The position numbers and the translations under genes are program-made. The notes under the pieces were generated by a model that saw nothing but the letters and a program-made list of their open reading frames with translations, was not told the DNA's origin and made no database searches. 64,000 nt of DNA from Candidatus Saccharibacteria bacterium UBA1103 (lineage in GTDB: Bacteria > Patescibacteriota > Saccharimonadia > Saccharimonadales > Saccharimonadaceae), in the NCBI GenBank assembly GCA_002313515.1, contig DCBQ01000005.1:34950-98949 (forward strand), given 5' to 3'. Positions 48,198 through 59,000 of the stretch are shown piece after piece (position 1 is the stretch's first letter; every line of letters starts with the position of its first letter).

Positions 48198-51076
48198 TGG
48201 ATATTAACGCACTCGTCGCATCATTAATTGCTGTGGTAATGTTTGTAGCGTTTATTGCGGGCGTTATCTTTATCGTATTTATCCAGTACCGCAAGAAACT
48301 GCGTGAGCGTAAAAACTACGAGCGCAGCCTTAAGATGGTGCCAATCTTGATTCACTTGCCACCACCGAGTGAGGATATCCAAATCGGTGGTCGCGATGCT
48401 CGTGACGTCATGGATGAGATGATTTCGCAAGCGCAAATCATGTATGACGTCATACTGTCAACGGCTACTAAGGGCTTTAAGAGTAAGATCTATGGCCAGC
48501 GTCATATTTCATTTGAGGTCGTGGCACATGGCGGCTTGATTCATTATTATGCGGTTGTGCCAGTCGTTTTAATTGATAATATCAAACAGGCCATCATTGC
48601 GGCCTATCCCACGGCGCGCCTTGAGGAGGTAGAAGAACTAAATTTGTTCAATGAGGTTAGTAAGATTGCGGGTACTCTGGGTGGCGAATTCACGCTGACT
48701 AAGCCGTATGAGTTCCCGATTGCGACATATAAGGACATTAAGCGTGATGCGACGGGCGCAATATTGAACGCCTTGTCGATGGCGCAACGGGGCGATGGCG
48801 TTGGTCTACAAATTTTGCTCAGGCCCGCAGGCGACAACTGGAGCAAGGAAATTGATAAGCGTGTTGAAGATATTAAGGATGGCAAGAAAAATGCTAGTAG
48901 TGGTAAGTCTAGCGGCCCAGATTTAAGCTACTTTGCGCAAATTTTTGAGGCACTATGGAAACCGCCGACGGAAAGCGAGAAAGAGAAGGAGCAGGATAAG
49001 AAGCCGCTGAGTGGTGCTGATCAGGCACGCGTCGAGGCCATGGAAGAGAAGGCGAAATATGCGGGCTATGAAGTTAAAATTCGTCTAGTGGCCTCGTGCT
49101 CTAGCTCGCAGCGCTCGCATACTATGATTAATAACGTAGTATCAGCCTTTGCATTATTTAACTCACCGACTAATAATGGATTTAAATTTACGCCGGCTCG
49201 CAATATAGAACAATTTGTGACGGACTATATTATGCGCTTCTTCCCACAAGAAGATACCTCGATGATACTCAATACTATTGAGCTAGCATCGATCTTTCAT
49301 TTGCCCGATCAGACTAACGTGCCGTCGTCACAGGTAGAACGCCAGCATTTCAAGGAAGTGGATGGCCCGTCACAGATTATGGATCAGGGTTTATTGTTGG
49401 GTTACAACGTCTATCGCGGGCGCAAGAAGGCGATTCGTATTAGTGACAACGACCGCCGTCGCCATATCTATGTGATGGGGGCGACTGGTATGGGTAAATC
49501 AATCTTTCTGGAGAACTTGGCGTTGCAGGACATGATGTCAGGCAAAGGCTTTGCCTTTATTGATCCGCACGGCGATAGTGCTGAGAAACTATTATCGATG
49601 GTGCCGAAAGAGCGGGTGGATGATGTAGTATATTTTGATCCAGCTGATATGGATAACCCAATTGGCATGAACCTATTCGAGATTGATCCTAATGACCCCG
49701 ATCCAGAGCGAACACAAGATTATATCATTTCGGAAACTCTCAATATGCTGCGCTCATTATATGATCCAAACAATCAAGGTATTGTGGGCCCGCGCATGTT
49801 TAATATTGTGCGCAATGCAGCACTACTACTGATGGCTGATCCGAAAGGCGGCACATTTATGGACATACCGTATGTTTTGACTGATCCTGAATACGCCAAG
49901 CCAAAGATTAAGTATCTAAAGAACCAGCGTGCCATTAATTTCTGGACCAAGGAGTGGCCAGCTTCGCAGCGCAGTAACGATGCGGGCGAGGTGACGTCGT
50001 GGGTGGTCTCGAAGTGGGCTGACTTTGAAAACACCATGATGAGCAATATATTGGGTCAGGTACACTCATCGCTAAATATTCGGGAAATTATGGATAACCA
50101 TAAGATTCTACTGGTCAACCTGTCTAAAGGTAAACTGGGCGAAATGCCTGCTAAGTTACTGGGTATGGTGTTTGTGATGAAGTTCCAAGCGGCAGCTATG
50201 TCACGTGCCAACATTCCAGAGGCCGAGCGCAAGGACTTCTGCCTATTCGTGGATGAGTTCCAGAACTTTGCCACCGATTCCTTTGAGTCAATCTTATCAG
50301 AGGCGCGTAAATATCGCCTGAGCTTAACCGTTGCTAATCAGTTTATTACACAGCTGACCGACAAAATTCGTGGTGCTATTATGGGCAACACTGGTTCATT
50401 CATCATCGGTCGCGTCGGCTCAGAGGACGCTGAAAATATTGTAAAGCTATTTGCGCCGGTGTTCGACACTGAGGATCTGCAATACATGCCGAATTATACC
50501 GCCGCCGTTAAGATGCTACTCAACGGTGCGCCGACGTCGCCGTTCTCGATGCAGTTGCCACCGCCAATGGGACACCCCAATCCCAAGCTGGGCGAAGCTT
50601 TACACAAGCTATCGGCCGCTAAATATGGTCGCCCACGTATGGAAGTAGAGACCGAGATTCGTAAGCGCCACACAACAGCTGCGGTTACCAAACCTGCTGC
50701 TAAGCCTGTAACAAAGATTGCGGGGCAAGCCAGTGCTAAGCCAGGCGCTACGCCTAGTCGCCCAAGTTTTCTGGATGAATGGCTAAGTAAGCGTACGCAT
50801 CATCCGGCGGGTCTCGTACCTACTAGTGGGCCAGCGTCGTCTCCAGTACAACAGGCTCAATATCGACAGCCAATAGTACCGCCACAGCCTTTTATGCAGC
50901 AATCATCTGGGCAATCGTTACAACTACAGCAGCAGACTCGGCAATGGCCACAGCAACCCCAGCCCCGCCCGCAACAATGGCCACAACAACCGCAACAGCC
51001 CGTGCAGCAGCCTAACAGCAATAGTGCTAATAGTGTAAACGATGATTCCAACGGATTTGTCATCAACTTGCACTAA
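48197..51076 (+). CDS. Type IV secretion-like ATPase (VirD4/TraD-type fold)
   Basis: 959 aa. One N-terminal membrane helix (about 7-32), a large N-terminal domain (about 40-400), then the FtsK/HerA motor with Walker A GATGMGKS at about 428-435, GFAFIDPHGDSAEKLL, Walker B-like DFCLFVDEFQNFATDSFESIL and a QFITQL arginine-finger region. The last 150 residues are a Q/P-rich tail. In CPR, proteins of this kind are often annotated as TraD/TraG-like or VirB4-like. No other conjugation genes or relaxase are nearby, so a DNA- or protein-transfer role in host contact is only inferred. Confidence 0.82.
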   Translation: MDINALVASLIAVVMFVAFIAGVIFIVFIQYRKKLRERKNYERSLKMVPILIHLPPPSEDIQIGGRDARDVMDEMISQAQIMYDVILSTATKGFKSKIYGQRHISFEVVAHGGLIHYYAVVPVVLIDNIKQAIIAAYPTARLEEVEELNLFNEVSKIAGTLGGEFTLTKPYEFPIATYKDIKRDATGAILNALSMAQRGDGVGLQILLRPAGDNWSKEIDKRVEDIKDGKKNASSGKSSGPDLSYFAQIFEALWKPPTESEKEKEQDKKPLSGADQARVEAMEEKAKYAGYEVKIRLVASCSSSQRSHTMINNVVSAFALFNSPTNNGFKFTPARNIEQFVTDYIMRFFPQEDTSMILNTIELASIFHLPDQTNVPSSQVERQHFKEVDGPSQIMDQGLLLGYNVYRGRKKAIRISDNDRRRHIYVMGATGMGKSIFLENLALQDMMSGKGFAFIDPHGDSAEKLLSMVPKERVDDVVYFDPADMDNPIGMNLFEIDPNDPDPERTQDYIISETLNMLRSLYDPNNQGIVGPRMFNIVRNAALLLMADPKGGTFMDIPYVLTDPEYAKPKIKYLKNQRAINFWTKEWPASQRSNDAGEVTSWVVSKWADFENTMMSNILGQVHSSLNIREIMDNHKILLVNLSKGKLGEMPAKLLGMVFVMKFQAAAMSRANIPEAERKDFCLFVDEFQNFATDSFESILSEARKYRLSLTVANQFITQLTDKIRGAIMGNTGSFIIGRVGSEDAENIVKLFAPVFDTEDLQYMPNYTAAVKMLLNGAPTSPFSMQLPPPMGHPNPKLGEALHKLSAAKYGRPRMEVETEIRKRHTTAAVTKPAAKPVTKIAGQASAKPGATPSRPSFLDEWLSKRTHHPAGLVPTSGPASSPVQQAQYRQPIVPPQPFMQQSSGQSLQLQQQTRQWPQQPQPRPQQWPQQPQQPVQQPNSNSANSVNDDSNGFVINLH

Positions 51077-51095
51077 ATATGTGTTCAGTACAGTA

Positions 51096-51126
51096 GTAAT
51101 AGCCCTGAAATAAGGGCTATTACTAT
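51096..51126 (+). terminator. Intrinsic terminator after secretion ATPase
   Basis: An 11-bp stem (51096-51106 with 51113-51123) with a GAAATA loop. Confidence 0.75.
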
Positions 51127-51252
51127 ATGACTAAAAATAGTGTTCAATATACCTAAATTGCCCGCATAATGCCCGTAAATGCGCCATAATTGACGCTAAC
51201 AGATATGGTCTGATATAATATGACTTAGGTTTAATAGAATGAGAGGGAAATA

Positions 51253-53262
51253 ATGGCTACTGCTAAAACAAAAGCCCAAATGGCCGACGAATATGACGCT
51301 AGTCAGATTCAGGTGCTAGAGGGACTAGAGCCGGTGCGCAAGCGTCCGGGTATGTACATTGGTTCAACTGGCTACGACGGCTGGCACCACCTAATCAAGG
51401 AAATCGCCGATAACTGCGTGGACGAGGCGATTGCTGGCTTTGCTACTACCGTAAAGGTGGAGCTGCTACCCGACGGTGGCTGTCGTGTAACAGACAACGG
51501 CCGTGGTATTCCGGTAGATAAGCACCCTAAGACTCATATCTCCACCCTGGAAACCGTGCTAACGGTGCTACACGCTGGCGGTAAGTTTGGCGGAGGTGGC
51601 TACAAAGTTTCCTCGGGTTTGCATGGCGTAGGTTCGTCAGTAGTCAATGCTTTGAGTGAGAAGTTCATTGCCGAGGTTTCGCACCATGGTGAACTGTACC
51701 GTTGCGAATTTAGCGAGGGTAAGGAAACCAGCAAGATTAAGAACCTGGGCAAGACCGACATGCCACGCGGTACTCGCATCACTTTTTACCCTGACACGAA
51801 AATCTTTAAAGAGTTTAAGAAGTTTGACCGCAACTGGGTAATGAAGTACCTGCGTCACCAGGCCTACCTAACCAAGGGCATTCGTGCCAAGCTAATCGAC
51901 TACCGCGACAACGAGCAGCATCCCTTCCGCTATGAATTCTATTTTGATGGTGGCGTTAAATCCTATGTTAAGCATCTTAACCTAGGCAAGGAAACCTTGA
52001 CCCCTGACATCTTCTATGTGGACAAAAAGGTCGAGGATACCGAGGTAGAGATCGCTCTGCAGTACAACGACGGCTATAGTGAAAACGTTATGCCGTTTGC
52101 CAACAACGTCTACAACCCAGAGGGTGGTTCGCACCTGGTGGGCTTTCGCTCGGCCATGACTCGTGTCATTAATGACTACGCTCGCAAAAATAATCTGTTA
52201 AAGGAAAAAGAGGACAACCTAACTGGTGACGACATTCGCGAGGGGCAGACTGCGGTCATCCTGGTCAAAATACCGGACCCACAGTTTGAGGGCCAGACTA
52301 AGAACAAACTCGGTAATCCAGAAACTCGTCGTTATGTGGATCAGGTAATGAGCGAGTACTTTAGCTATTATCTAGAGGAGAACCCGAACGCCGCCAAGGC
52401 GATTGTGAATAAGGCAGTATTGGCTGCCCGTGCTAGAAAGGCTGCGCGGGCTGCTCGCGAGAACGTGATTCGTAAGGGCGCCTTTGGTGGCACCAACCTG
52501 CCGGGCAAGCTAGCGGACTGCTCTAGTCGTAACCCAGATGAATGCGAGCTTTACATTGTGGAGGGTGATTCAGCAGGTGGCTCCGCTAAAGTAGGTCGTG
52601 ATAGTAGGACGCAGGCAATTTTGCCGCTACGTGGCAAGGTTCTAAATACTGAGCGTGCGCGTCTTGATCGCATGCTAGCTAACCAGGAAATTGTGTCTCT
52701 GATTAAGGGTATGGGTGTCGGTATTGGCGATCAGTTTGATATGTCCGGTCTGCGCTATGACCGTGTCATTATCATGACCGATGCTGATGTGGACGGCAGT
52801 CATATTGCAACACTGCTGCTGACTTTCTTCTTCCGCTATATGCCTCAGGTGGTAGAGGATGGCCATGTCTACCTGGCTAAGCCGCCGCTGTTCGAACTAA
52901 CTCGTAGTGGCAAACAGCCTAGCGATTATGTTTACGACGAGCCAGACCTTGAACCGCTGCTGAATAAGCGCATCGCTGAGCGCAAGGCGGCGGGTATAAA
53001 GATTGATCCAAACCAAGAAAAGTTCCGTCAGGCAGGATACACTGCGCAGAAACGCTATAAGGGTCTAGGTGAGATGGATGCATCTCAGCTATGGGATACC
53101 ACTATGGATCCAGCTAAGCGCGTGCTGACGCAGATTAAAGTGGCGGATGCTGAGCGAGCCGATGCGATCTTTAATAAACTAATGGGCGACGCTGTCGAGC
53201 CGCGCAAGGCCTTTATTCAGACGCGCGCCAACACCATTAAGATGGAAGACCTGGACGTTTAG
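51253..53262 (+). CDS. gyrB: DNA gyrase subunit B
   Basis: 669 aa. GHKL ATPase (NCVDEAIAGF, DNGRGIPVD, GLHGVGSSVVNALS), transducer, TOPRIM with EGDSAGGSAK and DADVDGSHI, and the C-terminal KGLGEMDASQLWDTTMDP segment. It supplies ATP-driven supercoiling with GyrA. SD GAGAGGGA. Followed by gyrA after 27 nt. Confidence 0.97.
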   Translation: MATAKTKAQMADEYDASQIQVLEGLEPVRKRPGMYIGSTGYDGWHHLIKEIADNCVDEAIAGFATTVKVELLPDGGCRVTDNGRGIPVDKHPKTHISTLETVLTVLHAGGKFGGGGYKVSSGLHGVGSSVVNALSEKFIAEVSHHGELYRCEFSEGKETSKIKNLGKTDMPRGTRITFYPDTKIFKEFKKFDRNWVMKYLRHQAYLTKGIRAKLIDYRDNEQHPFRYEFYFDGGVKSYVKHLNLGKETLTPDIFYVDKKVEDTEVEIALQYNDGYSENVMPFANNVYNPEGGSHLVGFRSAMTRVINDYARKNNLLKEKEDNLTGDDIREGQTAVILVKIPDPQFEGQTKNKLGNPETRRYVDQVMSEYFSYYLEENPNAAKAIVNKAVLAARARKAARAARENVIRKGAFGGTNLPGKLADCSSRNPDECELYIVEGDSAGGSAKVGRDSRTQAILPLRGKVLNTERARLDRMLANQEIVSLIKGMGVGIGDQFDMSGLRYDRVIIMTDADVDGSHIATLLLTFFFRYMPQVVEDGHVYLAKPPLFELTRSGKQPSDYVYDEPDLEPLLNKRIAERKAAGIKIDPNQEKFRQAGYTAQKRYKGLGEMDASQLWDTTMDPAKRVLTQIKVADAERADAIFNKLMGDAVEPRKAFIQTRANTIKMEDLDV

Positions 53263-53289
53263 TCTAGAGGATAGGAGATTTAGAAAGTT

Positions 53290-55857
53290 ATGGCAGAAAT
53301 TGATGACAAGAATTTGAACCCGTCGGACGACAACGCCGACGCCGGTGAAAATAACGGCCCCGTGCCCACCATCGGCGAAACCGTTAATGTCGAGGCTGAT
53401 CACAGTCGCGTGGTGGAACTAAAGACTGTTGAGGACGTCATGGAGTACAGCTACTTGCGCTACTCGATGTCCGTGATTATTGACCGCGCCCTCCCGGATG
53501 TGCGCGACGGCATGAAGCCGATTCACCGCCGCATTCTATACGCGATGGAGAAGAACGGCTGGCGCCCTGGCACCAAATTTGTGAAGTCCGCTCGTATCGT
53601 TGGTGAGGTTATGGGTAAATATCACCCGCACGGCGATAGCTCGATTTACGATGCTATGGTGCGTATGGCGCAGGATTGGAATATGCGTTATCCACTGGTG
53701 GAGGGGCAGGGTAACTTTGGTTCTCCAGATGGCGACCCACCGGCTGCTTCGCGTTACACTGAGGCACGCATGGGCAAGGCTGGTGCCGAGATGCTGATTG
53801 ATCTAGATAAAGATACTGTGGACTTTCGCGATACTTACGACGGCGAAGGTAAGGAGCCAATAGTGTTGCCTGCGCGCCTACCAAACTTGCTGTTGAATGG
53901 TCAGGTGGGTATTGCCGTTGGTATGGCGACCAGTATTCCGACCCACAACCTGGGTGAACTGTGTGATGCTGTGATTTATTTAATTGACCACGGTTCTGAC
54001 AACACCACTATTGACGACCTATTAAAGATTGTGAAAGGTCCAGACTTTCCAACCGGCGGCGTGGTGTACGCTGGTCCATCGATGAAGCAGGCCTATCTAA
54101 CCGGTCGTGGCTCCGTAGTGATGCGGGCGGTTACGGAAATTGTGGAAACCAAGCGCGGCAAGCATCAGATTATTGCGACCGAAATGCCATTTGGCGTAAA
54201 CAAGGCAGTTCTGCAGAAGAAGATTGTTGACCTATGTAACGAGAAGAAACTAAGTGGTATTCAAGATGTGCGCGATGAGTCGGCTCGTGGTAAAGTGCGC
54301 TTCGTAGTGGACCTGAAGAAGGACGCTTATCCGAACAAGGTCCTGAATCAGCTGTTCAAATTCACTGCTTTCCAGCAGACCTTCCACTATAACATGCTGG
54401 CGCTGGTTGATGGCATTCAGCCACGCGTGCTCGGGCTAGAGGACATTCTGAACGAGTATCTAAAACATCGCCAGAATGTGATTCGCCGTCGTACGGAGTT
54501 TGAACTGCGTAAGGCTAAGGAGCGAGCGCATATCTTAGAGGGGTTGAAAATTGCCCTGGACAATATTGACGAGGTGATCGCCCTAATTCGTGCCTCTAAG
54601 GATTACGACACTGCCATGAAGGGCCTAATGAAGCGTTTTAGCCTGTCCGAGATTCAGGCGCGAGCGATTCTGGCCATGCAGCTACGCAAGCTAACTGGTC
54701 TAGATCGTCAGGCGATTGAGGACGAACTAGCCGAACTAAAGAAGCGCATTGCTGAGCTAGAGGCTATCCTAGCGGACGAGCAGAAAATTCTGGACATCAT
54801 TCGCCAGGATTTGGTGGATCTAAAGGAAAAATTGGACGACAAACGCCGCACCAAGATCATTAACCACGAGCTAGGCAAGATGGCGGACGAGGACATCATC
54901 CCGGAGGAAGATGCCGTGATTATGCTGACGCACGAGAATTACATCAAGCGCACGCCAATGACCGATTACCGTCGCCAGAATCGTGGCGGAAAGGGCAAAC
55001 GTGGTGTGACAACTAAGGAATCCGACGTGGTGGACCAGCTACTGACTGTGACCACGCACGACTTCTTAAGCTTCTTTACCAATAAGGGTCGCGTGTTCCG
55101 CTTGCGCGCCTATGACGTCCCGGCGGCCAGCCTGCAGGCCAAGGGCGTGGCGATTGTAAACCTGCTACAGCTACAGCCAGAAGAGAAGGTGACTTCAATT
55201 GTGAAGTACAGTAAGGACGAGGCGGCCAGCAGTGACGGTTATCTATTCATGACCACCAGCAATGGCACGATTAAGAAGACCCTGGCGAAGGAGTACGAGA
55301 ACGTGCGCGCTAGCGGTCTGATCGCGATTAAACTGGACGACGGCGACGAGCTGCGTTGGGTGCGTCGGACGTCGGGCCATGATGACGTCATTATCAGCAC
55401 GGCGTTTGGACAGGCGATTCGCTTTAATGAGGCCGATGCCCGCCCGATGGGTCGCAGTGCCCGCGGCGTGCGTGGTCTAAGGCTGCGCCCAGGCGACAAA
55501 GTGGTCGGTATGGATGTGGTGGATCCGAAGAATAAGGACCAGCACCTACTGATCATGAGTGAGAAGGGTTATGGCAAGGAAACCAAGGTAGCGAACTTCC
55601 CAGTGCACAAGCGTGGTGGCGTTGGTATCAAGGCGGCTGTCGTGACGGCAAAGACGGGAAACATCATGACGGTAAGGTCAATTGACAGTAATGTTTCCGA
55701 GATCATTGCGATCTCTGCGGGTGGTCAAACTATTCGCGTCGGCCTCAGTGATATTCCAACCCTCGGTCGCACCACTCAAGGTGTCCGCATCATGCGCCTA
55801 GACGACGGCGACAGTGTCGCATCTGTTGGCCTAGTCCAAAAGGACGAGGAAGAATAG
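53290..55857 (+). CDS. gyrA: DNA gyrase subunit A
   Basis: 855 aa. The N-terminal 40 residues are acidic and polar. Breakage-reunion domain with RIVGEVMGKYHPHGDSSIYDAMVRMAQ and the catalytic Tyr in PAASRYTEARM. Ser and Asp are present at the positions equivalent to E. coli S83 and D87. C-terminal beta-pinwheel with GyrA box QNRGGKG, which distinguishes gyrase from topoisomerase IV. SD AGGAG. Forms an operon with gyrB. Confidence 0.97.
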   Translation: MAEIDDKNLNPSDDNADAGENNGPVPTIGETVNVEADHSRVVELKTVEDVMEYSYLRYSMSVIIDRALPDVRDGMKPIHRRILYAMEKNGWRPGTKFVKSARIVGEVMGKYHPHGDSSIYDAMVRMAQDWNMRYPLVEGQGNFGSPDGDPPAASRYTEARMGKAGAEMLIDLDKDTVDFRDTYDGEGKEPIVLPARLPNLLLNGQVGIAVGMATSIPTHNLGELCDAVIYLIDHGSDNTTIDDLLKIVKGPDFPTGGVVYAGPSMKQAYLTGRGSVVMRAVTEIVETKRGKHQIIATEMPFGVNKAVLQKKIVDLCNEKKLSGIQDVRDESARGKVRFVVDLKKDAYPNKVLNQLFKFTAFQQTFHYNMLALVDGIQPRVLGLEDILNEYLKHRQNVIRRRTEFELRKAKERAHILEGLKIALDNIDEVIALIRASKDYDTAMKGLMKRFSLSEIQARAILAMQLRKLTGLDRQAIEDELAELKKRIAELEAILADEQKILDIIRQDLVDLKEKLDDKRRTKIINHELGKMADEDIIPEEDAVIMLTHENYIKRTPMTDYRRQNRGGKGKRGVTTKESDVVDQLLTVTTHDFLSFFTNKGRVFRLRAYDVPAASLQAKGVAIVNLLQLQPEEKVTSIVKYSKDEAASSDGYLFMTTSNGTIKKTLAKEYENVRASGLIAIKLDDGDELRWVRRTSGHDDVIISTAFGQAIRFNEADARPMGRSARGVRGLRLRPGDKVVGMDVVDPKNKDQHLLIMSEKGYGKETKVANFPVHKRGGVGIKAAVVTAKTGNIMTVRSIDSNVSEIIAISAGGQTIRVGLSDIPTLGRTTQGVRIMRLDDGDSVASVGLVQKDEEE

Positions 55858-55958
55858 TACGCATTCGGCATAAAAGTTGGTGGGTATATATGGCCTCTAC
55901 TTCTAACGCTTGCAATTCGGCCATTTATGAATTATATATAGATATATAGAGGAGAGTT

Positions 55959-56048
55959 ATGAAAACCAAAAACGTATTAAATAGGATAATCGGCTCTGCC
56001 CCGTTATGTGGCAAATTGGCGACATTAGTCGCCAATTGTGGGGGGGGG
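55959..56048 (+). other. Start region of adhesin gene with hairpin and nine-G tract
   Basis: ATG at 55959 has a strong SD (GAGGAGAG). The frame runs 27 codons, then through nine G (56040-56048), and stops at 56079-56081. A perfect 10-bp hairpin AATTGGCGAC-ATTA-GTCGCCAATT lies just before the G tract. The adhesin body is in the +1 frame relative to this ATG: a tract of eight or eleven G would join them. Confidence 0.75.
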
Positions 56049-59000
56049 TATTCACTCTCTTTGTTCGTTCAAACTAACTAAGACTATCATCCAGGCACTC
56101 GTAGGGTTTGCTTTAGCTGTAGTATGTCTATCTGCTATTGGTATAACAGCTACTGCTAAGAAAGGTGAGACTCAACTTCGGAGTACTAGTACGAATGCTT
56201 TGGCTGCAGCCAAAGCAAGCAATAATTCATTCATTAACAGCATCACCCTAGCTAAGGCTGGTACGGGTCTAGACGGTGAAGGCGGTAGCAATAATACCGT
56301 CCTAATAAACAATAGTGCTAAATGGCACATGGTCTTAAACTTATCTGCGGGCACTACAACCGTCACTATTGAATTTCCTAAAGGTAATGTAATCGAGAAT
56401 GCATCTGTTTCATCAGCTGCTGGTTGTACAGACGGTAGTAAGCTAGAAAAGATTAATGGTAGCTATACGAACAACAAAGCTACATGTGTTATTAAAACTG
56501 ACTCGCCAAAATCTCAGAGCTGGGACATTGTCGACTATGTCTTTGGCGGCAATGGTCAGAAGTTAGCTCCAACAAAGGTCACGGTAAACGGCAATGATTA
56601 TACTGGCACCATTCCCGCTGTAACACTGAAGGGCAAGGCGAACTATAGAGTAGATAATTCATCAATGGTTAGTGGGTATGGCAGTGATTATTCAACTAGT
56701 GATTCAAACATTGCTATAAACGGCGTTAACAAAGGCATTACAATTGGATTTAACGTCTATTCACCCATTGATAACCATGGGACTATTGGTTTAGACCCTA
56801 TTAGTGACGGCGTAATAAAATTTCGTATAGACATGCGTAAGTTTCCTGAAGACTGGTCGGTAGGTAGCATTTCGGCGTACACTTGGGCTAATCTTAGCGT
56901 TACTAGATGTAGCAATGATACATGCAAAATGGTACACAACGGTGACTTCTCTTACAAAAAATCTACTGACGGAGATTATCTGGATATTACAATTAGCAAC
57001 GTTGCTATGGGCTACAAGCATTACCCTACGCAAAATACACTTGGCGAGAATATTAACAATCGAGCCTATTGGTCAACTTATAGTATAAATTTTTATATCC
57101 CAACTAGCTCATTGACGGAGAACTATAAACGATACGACATAGCTTTTTCTGACTTCCAAATTATAACAGATGGCGGTGAACAAACTACTGTCAATTTCGA
57201 TAACCCGTCTTTAGGGTGGAATATTGCCAACAAAAACTATGGCAAATCTAGCATAGGTTATGATGTACGGGGCATTAGTGGCAGCTATCAAACTGGCTCA
57301 CCAGTTTATTTGGGCGAGCAATATAAATTTTACATACGACAGGGTAACATCGTATACAACAGTGATCGTGTGTCGAACTATAATATATGCCAGACTTGGG
57401 ATTCTAAGCTAGCAACATTGGCAAGTGAGGTAGGTTTGGGTAATGAATGGGACGACGACAAGACTAGTCTATCTAGATTCAACAACGTTAAACCACAAAT
57501 TGAATATGGTGTAGTAAGTAGCGATGGATATCCTGATCCAAAAACTGCCTGCGGTACAGTAAGTGATGGCAAAACTAATTTCTTTACTACGCTAAAAGCT
57601 GCTCGTGATTATGCCACTGCTAACGGTGGCGCAGTCAACGCTATACGTCTGCATTCTGATGTGCTAATGGCGACCGGCGACAGCGGTACGGTTATGTTCA
57701 GAGGACTCATGACTGCTACATCGTTGAGCACCGACGTAGACAAGAATATTACAATAAAAACATATGCCACATCTGATTTATGGCAGTCTAGCGTCGATAA
57801 TTATGTCTCTACTGTCCCTGGAAAAATCCGCCCAGAGCTAAAGCTTTCCAATGATTCTGCAAACAGTCCTAATGCTGAGCCAAATGAGACTGAACACCTA
57901 ACCATTACGCCATATGCTTATGCGGCAGACACTAACGTTAAGGCTATAGTGACGTTACCAGCAGACGTTTCGCCTGTAGATGGCTCATATAAATACAATG
58001 GCAATACATTAACCCCAACTAGTGTAACTAAGAATAAAGACGGCACTACAACTATTACGCTACCACTCGGTACTGTAGGATCCAAAGATGCGGTTGATAC
58101 TAGACAACCAGACATTACGCTAGACGCGGTGGTATCTCCAGTAACCGCGGTACCGACTTCTAAGACTATAACCGTTGTTATATCTGGGGATGGCACAGAC
58201 AAGCTTCAAGACGGATGGAGATCTCAGTCTGCAACTTTCTCTGTAGCTAAAGTGTCTAGCAATTATGGCTACAGTGTATCGCAGAGTAACGCTTCTCTAT
58301 TGCCCGGTGATACGCAAACCTACAACTACACCACTTACAACAGTCCAGATAGCACGGATGCCAATCCTAGTATGGAAGTAATTAGTGTCTTGCCCTACAA
58401 CGGCGATAGCCGCGGCACGGCTAATATTTCCTATACGCCAGATAAACTGATTCTAAATGCTACTAGGAATGCCGATGGCGTCGAAACAGACACCAGTAAC
58501 CTAAAGCTGTTTTATACCACGGATCAAGCTATCCGCGAAAGCGCTAAAGAAGCTGATGCCACGGTAAATTGGACTGAAATACCCACAGCAAGCGCCAAAG
58601 TGGTTACTGCAACGGGTACTACTAATCCTGATGACACAACGGTTACCGAAGGCAGTGGCTACAGCTTGCCAAAAGATATTACCGCTATCAAATGGGTGGA
58701 CACCAGTACAACTAAGGGCAGGCTCGTTTCTGTATCGCTATCTCTACGTGACATTAGCTCAACTGGTGATAACGCTCAGATAGCCAACGATCTTACGCTA
58801 ATCAAAGTAAATAATGGTCCAGATGCTGCTGATAAATACGAAGTACAGAACCAAGATATGAAAACCGCCACCGTTGAATCAACGACCGTGTCATTGGACT
58901 TAGACAGCCAATTGCTAGATCTATCTCACCAAGATGTCGCAAATGGACTGGACTTTGCTAAGGCGACTACTACTCTGACTGCTAAGACTAACAATGCCTA

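Noticed and set aside
56038..56046. GTG 56038 as the genuine adhesin start
   Set aside because: No Shine-Dalgarno or -10 box precedes it, and it lies inside the hairpin/G tract; ATG 55959 has a strong SD. Kept only as the boundary of the open frame.
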